From the NCBI GenBank assembly GCA_944320795.1, contig CALUIU010000033.1, forward strand, positions 1 to 37,227: a DNA stretch of 37,227 nucleotides. The letters run 5' to 3'. The notes under the pieces are model-generated. The model was not told where the DNA came from. It searched no databases and worked only from the letters and a program-made list of their open reading frames with translations. Shown here in pieces: positions 17,101-23,710 of this stretch (position 1 is the stretch's first letter; every line of letters starts with the position of its first letter). The position numbers and the translations under genes were made by a program. This DNA comes from Candidatus Paraprevotella stercoravium (GTDB lineage Bacteria > Bacteroidota > Bacteroidia > Bacteroidales > Bacteroidaceae).

Positions 17101-18334
17101 TATCCTGTATTTCCGTAAACGCATAGCTTTTCAGTTGAATTTGCAGCAGATTACGGAGGTCAACAATACTCTGTATGCCCGTTTCCAGGATATTTCTCAA
17201 GAGAAGATTCCCGAAAAACTGCAGGAAATGCTGGATCTGCTCTGGCATGGTTTCAATGAAATTCATCAGGTGCATGGCGTGCGTTTGCTCTTGTTGCGTG
17301 AAGACCAGTCAGAACTGGTGCGTCTCACGAGTGGAGAGATTCCGGAACTGTTTCTGGTAGATGAACTGATGGAACGGGTGGTGCATACATTGGAGCCTGT
17401 AGAGCAAGTATCCGGTTTTAATGTTTATCCGCTTTATGTGTGTTCCTCTGAGGGTGTAACCAAACCGATTGGGGCTGTGTTGCTCAATGTGGACCGCACA
17501 AGTGTACAGGAAGCCGACATGTTGCTCGACAATTTCATTATCCGTTGTTTTTCCATTATTCTCTATCAGAAAATTCTTCTGGTGAGTCGTGAATATGAGA
17601 ATATAGATTTGGCCCGTGATGAATGCGACCGTGTGCGTTATGAGGAGGATGCGCTTTATGTGCAGAATCAGATATTGGACAATTGTCTTTCTTCCATCAA
17701 GCACGAATCCATGTATTATCCGAGTCGTATCAGGCAGCTGCTGTTGAAATTGCAGGAAACAGCAGATCCTGCCGAACGCCGAATGATGACTGCCAACCTG
17801 GAGGAACTTATTGTATTTTATCGTTCCATTTACTCCATGTTGTTCCAACAGGCCGAACGCCAGCTGAATGCCATAAACTTCCGGCGTCGTGACTTTCTGG
17901 CAACTGATTTGCTGGCAGAGGCTTTGCAGCTGTTTGCCAAGATGGCTCGGAAACGTAGAGTTGAGGCTTGTGTTGAGGTTCAGTCGGAGTCTTGTATTAT
18001 TCGGGGCGATGAGGAAATGCTGCTATATCTGTTGGAAAATCTGTTTTGTGCGGCGCTTGACCGTAACGAACATTTGTCGGGTACCGTTTTTTCATTGTCT
18101 CTGCATGACGAAGGGGATTTTGCCCGTTTCATTTTTGATGATCCTCGCCCGATATACAGTTCGGCTGAGCTTGAGGAACTCTTTATGCCTGAAGGAGGAG
18201 GCATACCATATTTGATCTGTAAACAGATTATTCGGGAACACGATACTTATATGAATTTCTGCGGATGTCGTATTAATGCAGAGAAAACCCATGCTGGGGC
18301 CCGTATTTGGTTTACTATACCCAAAAAGAATTAA
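14126..18334 (+). CDS. Double membrane-anchored sensor histidine kinase (two kinase units in one chain)
   Basis: A 1402-residue protein made of two tandem sensor kinases. Half 1 has a signal peptide or anchor (1-31), a periplasmic helical TPR-like region (about 40-430), a membrane helix (454-476), a helical dimerisation region (about 540-625) and a HATPase domain (675-797) with N-box INTLMDNARKF (684-694), G1 motif DTGEGM (718-723) and G2 motif GQGFGL (752-757). A second signal-like hydrophobic stretch (803-817) starts half 2: a periplasmic region (818-975), a helix (976-996), a coiled coil and GAF-like region, a helical segment with IKHES (H1193) and a HATPase-like end (1290-1402) lacking the G1 and G2 motifs. 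No clear phosphoacceptor His is seen in half 1. It resembles Bacteroidales proteins annotated with DUF5112/DUF5113 (from memory, unverified). It is co-transcribed with a response regulator 6 bases downstream. Confidence 0.85.
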   Translation: MKYSLYIYRSRWAKALVFVLFFCTFLIGVSCQHGSAEADRMQVDTLNAQAYLWRYKNLDSSLYYAQKAEQLAFSSGYGLTEAQLNKAFVYYFRMDFTRVEELVQQIYSHGNNQIELLGADVLMMRVCQRTSRNLMFYTYRNRALERIARIREEFDDLDKEEQSEATHTIASYHLTAAYYYYNMELLTQASEELAKVHEEDLEDDVPLHLRYMYLVGYTGSNLGVESREILLRKFDILFKAFATSRYYGYTYLEAYASWSISLIFINSYYRRILREERPGWYDYLYTQFMGWYDPTDSDDNKLAVLFAEKALKSFQTYGYQYMVVTLYQTLGFFAIVNKDYVQAEHYLHRAMDEINHYHQSYFDQLHISPLQMYVPGSTSPEDQRWLLDEDKYTMPEWIAKEREHLSVLYTVLGNSEAVAYNRNTYLDILEVIRQDRELESKYKELKEQTQSLNTVLMFVLLFVPIFLVAFFVYFRLWSLRARQQTEALRHTLEFCDTLSDPSVVCQKTITGNGWNKIENRIVQQVFQALSLWAKNTVEKLNSLDEEYQMICDERYLSERRIVQNKRKNIGKRAKVNLVYSVFPLIDRLLREIQKFRKEDYEGAQRLDYALELTDRINLYNEFLSRWIILNRGELSLHIETFALQDLLQVLQKKHYSFERKGLELFVPQTDLWVKADKALTLFMINTLMDNARKFTEHGGKVSVEVCDGEQYVEIAVCDTGEGMSEEDVKMILENKVYDSSRIGHKQNDSRKGQGFGLMNCKGIIEKYRKTNPIFQVCRFLIESELGKGSRFCFRLPKGIKRDLMLLLFCLSFGLAGAHDSSVARERQGARGPQTLSVRIDPNIQKATAWTDSLYFANNDRAYEKAMAYSDSAFACINRFYARLYPKSTEHLFSYKPEFISIPLEVKWCQQHIPMDYTLLLELRNETAIAAMNLHDWGRYYYNNRVYTQLYKVLGQDASLAEYCVALEVSQNNIKTSIVLLVFASLVAMVGFYILYFRKRIAFQLNLQQITEVNNTLYARFQDISQEKIPEKLQEMLDLLWHGFNEIHQVHGVRLLLLREDQSELVRLTSGEIPELFLVDELMERVVHTLEPVEQVSGFNVYPLYVCSSEGVTKPIGAVLLNVDRTSVQEADMLLDNFIIRCFSIILYQKILLVSREYENIDLARDECDRVRYEEDALYVQNQILDNCLSSIKHESMYYPSRIRQLLLKLQETADPAERRMMTANLEELIVFYRSIYSMLFQQAERQLNAINFRRRDFLATDLLAEALQLFAKMARKRRVEACVEVQSESCIIRGDEEMLLYLLENLFCAALDRNEHLSGTVFSLSLHDEGDFARFIFDDPRPIYSSAELEELFMPEGGGIPYLICKQIIREHDTYMNFCGCRINAEKTHAGARIWFTIPKKN

Positions 18335-18340
18335 TGAAGC

Positions 18341-19063
18341 ATGAAACCTTTTAAAGTAATTATTGTTGAGGATGTAAAATTAGAGCTGAAGGGAACGGAG
18401 GAGATTTTCCGTACAGAAATTCCCGAGGCGGAAGTGGTGGGTACGGCTATGAATGAGGCCGATTTCTGGGAACTTATAGATAAACAGGTACCTGACCTGT
18501 TGTTGCTGGACCTGGGACTGGGAGGGTCTACAACGATTGGTGTGGATATTTGCCGCCAGGTACGCCGGAAATATCCGGATTTGCATATTCTGATCTTTAC
18601 AGGTGAGGTATTGAACGAACGCCTTTGGATTGATGCCTTGGCTGCCGGTACCGACGGTATCATTCTCAAGAGCGGTGAACTGCTTACGAAGAATGATGTG
18701 CGTCAGGTGATGGACGGACGCCGTTATGTTTTTAACCAACCCATTTTGGAAAAGATCGTGGAGCGTTTCCGTCAGGCGGTGCTGAATGACAACAAGCGCC
18801 AGGACGCGGTGATTGATTATGACATAGACGAGTATGACGAGCGTTTTTTGCGTCATCTGGCATTGGGGTATACCAAGGAAGCCATTACCAATCTGAAGGG
18901 TATGCCTTTTGGAGTAAAGAGTCTGGAGAAGAGGCAGAACGATCTGATCAGCCGTTTGTTCCCTTCAGGCGACCGAATGGGGGTAAATGCTACTCGTCTG
19001 GTTGTTCGTGCCTTGGAATTAGGTATTCTTAATTTGGATAAGCTTGAAGCCGATGATGAATAA
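18341..19063 (+). CDS. Response regulator with LuxR/NarL-like output domain
   Basis: A 240-residue response regulator, the likely partner of the upstream kinase. The receiver domain (about 4-125) has the acidic pair E10/D11, phosphoacceptor D57 in LLLLDLGLGG, the conserved Thr in LIFTGE and the Lys in IILKSG. The C-terminal part (about 165-232) is a helical domain where a NarL/LuxR-type HTH would be expected, but the usual LTxRExEVL signature is replaced by DERFLRHLALGYTKEAITNL, so the recognition helix is divergent. It starts 6 bases after the kinase stop, and its last codons overlap the start of the next gene. Confidence 0.85.
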   Translation: MKPFKVIIVEDVKLELKGTEEIFRTEIPEAEVVGTAMNEADFWELIDKQVPDLLLLDLGLGGSTTIGVDICRQVRRKYPDLHILIFTGEVLNERLWIDALAAGTDGIILKSGELLTKNDVRQVMDGRRYVFNQPILEKIVERFRQAVLNDNKRQDAVIDYDIDEYDERFLRHLALGYTKEAITNLKGMPFGVKSLEKRQNDLISRLFPSGDRMGVNATRLVVRALELGILNLDKLEADDE

Positions 19064-19670
19064 AGTTGCCAATATTATATTTTTGGTTGAAGTGTTGGTG
19101 CATATTCTGCTGGTTATTTCTTCTTTAGTCTTTTCAACAGCAGGATATCCCATCAATAATATTCTTTCACCGGAAGGATTGCGTTGGTCTTTTCTGAATG
19201 CTGCATCCAATGTGTTGCATGAGCCCCTGATTTACCTCATCGGTTTCTTCCTGAGTTGGGGAACATTCAAGCGTTCGGGACTGGATAGGGCATTACTTCG
19301 TCTTTCTTTAGGGATGAAAGGAGTTCCTCTTTCTTTTCGACAGCGCCGGGCTTTGTGGTTCACTTTTTTGCTAACCCTCTTATTTGTCATAATGATGTTG
19401 GTATTGGTTCTGTTTCCTCAAGGAATTCTGGTGAGTGTTACCGGGCGTGTTTTTCCTTCACCTTTTAGTGTAGGATTAGTGCCGGCTTGTATGTTGGCAT
19501 TAGTTTTGATTTCGATTACCTATGGTATAATCGGCAATACCTTGCGTACCTTTCATGAAGTGGTGCAGTCTGTATATTGTGGGCTGGGCGAGTATGCCGG
19601 ATGGATTCTGGTCTATCTGATGGGAGCGCAGTCTTATTCTTGTCTGATGTATATATTTCCTAATCTTTAG
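19053..19670 (+). CDS. Miniature AbgT-like membrane protein lacking the transport core
   Basis: A 205-residue protein with five predicted membrane helices. From memory of E. coli AbgT, residues from about 35 to 70 (NNILSPEGLRW, then a helix ending KRSGLDRALLRL) align with the AbgT N-terminal part (NLLSVEGLHW...). Residues from about 95 on (FPSPFSVGLVP, SITYGIIGNTLRT, AGWILVYLMGAQ) align with its later part (MPSPFIKGIVP, LAYGIATRTIR, AGFIVMVFPLAQ). The intervening AbgT region, which contains the first helical hairpin and core, and the final third are absent. The two aligning blocks are joined without a stop or frameshift. It starts inside the last codons of the response regulator and ends 7 bases before pcrA. 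AbgT proteins export p-aminobenzoyl-glutamate or antifolates; this form probably cannot transport (inference). Confidence 0.65.
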   Translation: MMNKVANIIFLVEVLVHILLVISSLVFSTAGYPINNILSPEGLRWSFLNAASNVLHEPLIYLIGFFLSWGTFKRSGLDRALLRLSLGMKGVPLSFRQRRALWFTFLLTLLFVIMMLVLVLFPQGILVSVTGRVFPSPFSVGLVPACMLALVLISITYGIIGNTLRTFHEVVQSVYCGLGEYAGWILVYLMGAQSYSCLMYIFPNL

Positions 19671-19677
19671 AATCAAG

Positions 19678-22005
19678 ATGAGTGATTTTTTGAATGACCT
19701 GAACAACAGCCAGCGAGAGGCTGTAACCTATATTGACGGTCCGAGCCTGGTGATTGCCGGAGCCGGATCGGGCAAGACGCGTGTGCTGACCTGCAAGATA
19801 GCCTATCTGTTGCAGCAGGGCTGGCATCCCAGTTCCATTCTGGCGCTGACCTTTACCAACAAGGCCGCCCGTGAGATGCGCGAGCGTATTGCCACTCTGG
19901 TAGAACCCGAACTGGCTGCCCGTCTGTGGATGGGCACCTTCCATTCTGTGTTCTACCGCATTCTGCGAACCGAGGCCGAGGCTATAGGTTTCAAGCCTTC
20001 GTTTACCATTTACGACACCAGCGACAGCAAATCCCTTATCAAGAATATTCTGAAGGACAAGGCGCTGGATGAGAAACAATACAAACCCTCGTCGGTGCTG
20101 GCCGTGATTTCGCGTGCCAAGAACCGTTTGGTGCGCCCTGAAGACTATGCCCGTTCTACTCAATGTCTGCGGGCCGATGCGACGATGAATATGCCCCGGG
20201 TGGCGGAGGTTTATCAGGAATACTGCGACCGCTGTCGCCAGTCGAACGTGATGGATTTTGACGACCTGCTGTTGTACACCTATCTTCTGTTCCGCGATCA
20301 TCCCGACATTTGCGAGCGTTACCGCAACCGCTTTGCTTATTTGCTTGTTGACGAGTACCAGGATACGAACTACGCCCAGCATGCTATCATCTGGCAATTG
20401 GCCGGAGGGCATCAGCACATCTGTGTGGTGGGCGATGATGCGCAGAGCATCTATAGCTTCCGTGGGGCGGAGATTGAGAATATTCTGGGTTTTACGAAGC
20501 AATACGATCAGGCACGCATCTTCAAACTGGAGCAGAACTACCGTTCCACCCAGGTAATTGTCAATGCCGCCAACAGTCTGATCAAACACAACCGCCGCCA
20601 GATAGCCAAGGATGTATACAGCATGAATGAACACGGCGAACCCGTACAGGTAATCAGTGCATACAGCGATTTGGAAGAGGGTGAGCTGGTGGCTTCTCGC
20701 ATCAGCCAGCTGGTGCGCAGCCGTGAGATGAACTATTCCGACTTTGCCATTCTCTATCGTACCAATGCGCAGAGCCGTATCTTTGAGGAGGCCTTCCGCA
20801 AAAAGGGAATGCCATACCGCATTTACGGCGGTCTGTCGTTCTATCAGCGCAAGGAAATCAAGGATATCATCGCCTATTTCCGGGTGCTGGTCAATCCCGA
20901 TGATGAGGAAGCCATGAAGCGCATCATCAACTATCCGGCGCGCGGTATCGGGCAGACCACTCTGGAGAAAGTGCGTCGTGCTGCCCGTGAGGCCGAAGTG
21001 AGTCTGTGGGAGGTGCTTTGCAACCTGTCCGATTATCTGCCTTCGTTGACTAAGGGTACCGCCGGCAAGCTGCTGGCTTTTCGGGGCTTTATAGAAAGCT
21101 ATCAGGAACGGGTGAGTAAGGAAAACGCTTATGTGTTGGCCGAAAGCATGATTAAGGAGAGTGGCATTGCCCGTGAACTGACACGTTCTATGGATCCCGA
21201 AGATCTGGCCCGCCGCGAGAATGTGGAAGAGTTGCTCAACGGTATGCAGGCTTTTGTGGAGCAACGCTTGGAAGAAGGCTCGTCAAACTATCTGTTGGCC
21301 GACTTCTTACAGGAGGTTTCTTTGATGAGTGACACGGAGGAGGACGATGAAGAAGGTGATGACAAGATTACGTTGATGACCGTTCATGCTGCTAAGGGAC
21401 TGGAATTTCGTGTGGTGTTTGTCGTGGGACTGGAAGAGAATCTTTTCCCCTCTGCCTTGTCTTTGGAGAGTCCACGAGAGATGGAAGAAGAACGCCGCCT
21501 GTTCTATGTGGCTCTGACGCGTGCCGAGGAACTTTGTTTTCTTTCTTATGCCGGCAACCGCTACCGTTATGGCAAGATGGAGTTCTCCAACCCTAGCCGT
21601 TTTCTGTATGAGATCGACCCCGCCTGTGTGAAGGGATTGAGTGGGGGAGGCGCCCGCTATCGTCGCGAAACAGACGACACCGATTCCCGTCCGCTGGCTT
21701 CCGTCAGCCGGATGGTGCCTAAGGCCAGTCCGCTGCGTCCGGTTACCCACATGCGTCCTGTTACTTCTGCTGTGTCCGCACCATCGGCTTCATCTGCTGT
21801 TTTACCGGCTTCGGCATCTGCTGCTCTGTCGGGTGATACCGGAGGCTTGCGTGTGGGACAGACCATCGAGCACGAGCGTTTCGGCAGGGGAACGATACAG
21901 GCCATCGAAGGCAGTGGCGAGAATCTCAAGGCTACGGTGGTGTTCAATACGATGGGTACGAAACAGCTGCTTCTGAAATTCGCCCGATTTAAAGTGGTGG
22001 ATTAA
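19678..22005 (+). CDS. pcrA: UvrD/PcrA-type ATP-dependent 3'-5' DNA helicase
   Basis: A 775-residue superfamily 1A helicase that unwinds DNA in repair and removes stalled complexes. Motif I is AGAGSGKTRV near residue 28, motif II LLVDEYQDTNYAQ near residue 222, motif III GDDAQSIYSFRGA near 255, and motif VI VALTRAEEL near 610. A low-complexity Ala/Ser linker (about 685-718) joins to the C-terminal Tudor-like domain (from GLRVGQTIEHERFG), as in PcrA, which contacts RNA polymerase. The order after a two-component set and a membrane gene is unusual; only 7 bases separate it from the mini-AbgT gene, so it may be co-transcribed with them. Confidence 0.95.
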   Translation: MSDFLNDLNNSQREAVTYIDGPSLVIAGAGSGKTRVLTCKIAYLLQQGWHPSSILALTFTNKAAREMRERIATLVEPELAARLWMGTFHSVFYRILRTEAEAIGFKPSFTIYDTSDSKSLIKNILKDKALDEKQYKPSSVLAVISRAKNRLVRPEDYARSTQCLRADATMNMPRVAEVYQEYCDRCRQSNVMDFDDLLLYTYLLFRDHPDICERYRNRFAYLLVDEYQDTNYAQHAIIWQLAGGHQHICVVGDDAQSIYSFRGAEIENILGFTKQYDQARIFKLEQNYRSTQVIVNAANSLIKHNRRQIAKDVYSMNEHGEPVQVISAYSDLEEGELVASRISQLVRSREMNYSDFAILYRTNAQSRIFEEAFRKKGMPYRIYGGLSFYQRKEIKDIIAYFRVLVNPDDEEAMKRIINYPARGIGQTTLEKVRRAAREAEVSLWEVLCNLSDYLPSLTKGTAGKLLAFRGFIESYQERVSKENAYVLAESMIKESGIARELTRSMDPEDLARRENVEELLNGMQAFVEQRLEEGSSNYLLADFLQEVSLMSDTEEDDEEGDDKITLMTVHAAKGLEFRVVFVVGLEENLFPSALSLESPREMEEERRLFYVALTRAEELCFLSYAGNRYRYGKMEFSNPSRFLYEIDPACVKGLSGGGARYRRETDDTDSRPLASVSRMVPKASPLRPVTHMRPVTSAVSAPSASSAVLPASASAALSGDTGGLRVGQTIEHERFGRGTIQAIEGSGENLKATVVFNTMGTKQLLLKFARFKVVD

Positions 22006-22221
22006 AAGCCAATGTCAGTCAAGATGTTATTGGGGCATTTTGTAAACAAAAACAAGGATACTGCTTTCTTCTTGTCTGCTTTTTCTCTTTTTGGCAAACT
22101 CATCCATCTTTTTATAGGATGAATTTAGAAAAGCTTTTGCATAAATATGCGGTATAATTTGCGTGTTTTTCCGTATATATGCAGTCGATATGCAGAAAAA
22201 GGCCTGTCGGCTGTTCCTATT

Positions 22222-22281
22222 CACCGTGGTGCTTCTTCCGAATTGACCCGCCAATTCGGAAGAAGCACCACGGTGTTTTTT
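22222..22281 (+). terminator. Strong 24-bp inverted repeat with T tail (terminator-like)
   Basis: Arms at 22222-22245 and 22252-22275 are perfectly complementary over 24 bp around a 6-base loop (ACCCGC), followed by TTTTTTATTTTTTG. It is 217 bases after pcrA. It is longer and more perfect than any other terminator in this window, so it may also be a transcript stabiliser or the end of a small RNA. The gap 22006-22655 otherwise holds no gene I can support; a small 7-bp hairpin (GGGCAA...TTGCCC) lies near 22445-22463, without a T tail. Confidence 0.8.
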
Positions 22282-22655
22282 ATTTTTTGTCGGGAGGATA
22301 CTTCAAAGTTTTCCTTTTTCCATTACTTTTTAACAATTTGATCCCAGATGGATTGTCGGGAAATACCAAAGAAAATCCATTTACTCATTGAGTGATAGTG
22401 TATTATGCTTTAAGTACTTCTTTGAGATTTTCATTTTTCAGTCGGGCAACTCCTTTGCCCGTAAAAAATGGGTTTCTCGCCGAATGAAAATATCATTCTG
22501 ACAAAAAGACAATTTTTTATTTTCCTGTCGAAGAAAAAATGTTATCTCTGAGGCAGAGTTTTATTTTCTTAAAAATACTCATGAGTCATAGAATTTTATT
22601 TCTGTTCTTATTATTTTCGTAGAGCAAAATTTTGAAATCAATAAAAGTGTTGCCT

Positions 22656-22877
22656 ATGAGAACAAAAATTCTTATTGCCATGGGAGTGGTGATTTTGGTC
22701 ACCTTCCTGCTCTTTGGAGTGTTTGCCTTGCCGGTCGGAATCCCGGTGAGTGCCGTGATTGGAATTATAGGTGCCTTGAAGTCTCACGACCGTACGTTAC
22801 TGCTTGGTTCCGTGGGCTTGCTGGCCATCGGTATTGTCTGTATCATCTACACACTGGTGCTGGTGTATTCCATGTAA
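22656..22877 (+). CDS. Small two-helix membrane protein of unknown function
   Basis: A 73-residue protein with two hydrophobic helices (about 3-22 and 46-70) around a short turn with Lys-Ser-His-Asp-Arg. I do not recognise the family. A TTG 24 bases upstream could extend it by eight residues, but the ATG at 22656 is preferred: it starts MRTKILIAMG, with two basic residues just ahead of a helix. It lies 34 bases before the hemolysin III gene and may be co-transcribed with it. Confidence 0.6.
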   Translation: MRTKILIAMGVVILVTFLLFGVFALPVGIPVSAVIGIIGALKSHDRTLLLGSVGLLAIGIVCIIYTLVLVYSM

Positions 22878-22911
22878 TCAAGCAACGACACATATCTAAA
22901 ATCTAACGGTT

Positions 22912-23565
22912 ATGTCCATTCGATATACAAAAGGAGAAGAGCGCACCAACACCTGGTCGCATGCCGGAGGGGCTGTACTGGGCATTCTGATAGGGGTGCT
23001 GATGCTTCAGGTATGCTGGCAGGCGAGCAGTCGCTGGGCGGTGTTCGGGGTCAGTCTGTATCTGTTCGGTATGCTTTCGTCTTATCTGTGTTCTGCCATC
23101 TATCACGGACTGCCGGCACGGAGTGTGTGGAAGGAACGGTTGCGACGCTTTGATCATGCCGCTATTTACTGGCACATTGCCGGCAGCTATTCGCCTCTGG
23201 TGCTCACCGTGTTGCGTGAGGAAGCCGGTTGGGGATGGGGATTGTTTGCCTTTGTGTGGACCTGCGCGGCGGTGGGTACGGTGCTCACTTTCCGTAATCT
23301 CAAGGAACACAGCAATCTGGAAACCCTATGTTATATCGGTATGGGGCTGAGTATTGTGGCCGCTTTCCGTCCGTTGATGGAAAGCGTGCGTCCCGAAGTG
23401 CTCTGGTGGATTGCGGGCGAAGGACTTTGTTTCATCACCGGAGCGTTGTTTTACAGCATGAACCGGCGGCGCTACATGCACTCCGTGTTCCATTTCTTTG
23501 TGCTCGGAGGTTCGTTCTGTCACATCTGGGCCGTCTGGATTGCTTTGGAAGATTATTTGTCCTGA
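22912..23565 (+). CDS. Hemolysin III / PAQR family membrane protein
   Basis: A 217-residue, seven-helix membrane protein of the hemolysin III (YqfA/PAQR) family, whose metal-binding site coordinates zinc in related adiponectin receptors. The conserved polar residues are present: SAIYHGLP near residue 61-68, RFDHAAIYWHIAGSYSP near 78-94, and the C-terminal HSVFHFFVLGGSFCHIWAV with its two histidines. Length is normal. The physiological role in bacteria is not established. It sits between the small membrane-protein gene and a good terminator. Confidence 0.88.
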   Translation: MSIRYTKGEERTNTWSHAGGAVLGILIGVLMLQVCWQASSRWAVFGVSLYLFGMLSSYLCSAIYHGLPARSVWKERLRRFDHAAIYWHIAGSYSPLVLTVLREEAGWGWGLFAFVWTCAAVGTVLTFRNLKEHSNLETLCYIGMGLSIVAAFRPLMESVRPEVLWWIAGEGLCFITGALFYSMNRRRYMHSVFHFFVLGGSFCHIWAVWIALEDYLS

Positions 23566-23582
23566 TTCTAATAAATCGGCAG

Positions 23583-23607
23583 ATCCCGCACACCGCGGGA
23601 TTTTTTT
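23583..23607 (+). terminator. Terminator after the hemolysin III gene
   Basis: A 7-bp stem (ATCCCGC / GCGGGAT) with an ACACC loop is followed by six T residues, 17 bases after the stop codon. Confidence 0.85.
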
Positions 23608-23643
23608 ATGTCCTGCTTTCTTTTATCTTCGTCCGTTTTTTGC

Positions 23644-23651
23644 TAATTTTG
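23644..23651 (+). promoter_or_regulatory. -7 element upstream of the sulfatase pseudogene
   Basis: TAATTTTG is a perfect TAnnTTTG element 60 bases before the ATG at 23711. No TTTG at the right distance is visible upstream, so the promoter may be weak. Confidence 0.4.
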
Positions 23652-23710
23652 TTGATACGATAAGAATAGAATACAACCTTTTTACTTTACCCTTATTTAC
23701 ATTATATTTT

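Noticed and set aside
19660-21264. A 534-codon open frame on the minus strand antisense to pcrA
   Set aside because: It lies wholly inside pcrA, which has every helicase motif in the plus frame. The antisense translation has no family signature and is a by-product of the codon bias.
22027-22254. A 75-residue minus-strand open frame in the pcrA downstream gap
   Set aside because: Its translation is low-complexity basic sequence over the 24-bp repeat, with no promoter or recognised family. I could not support a gene.
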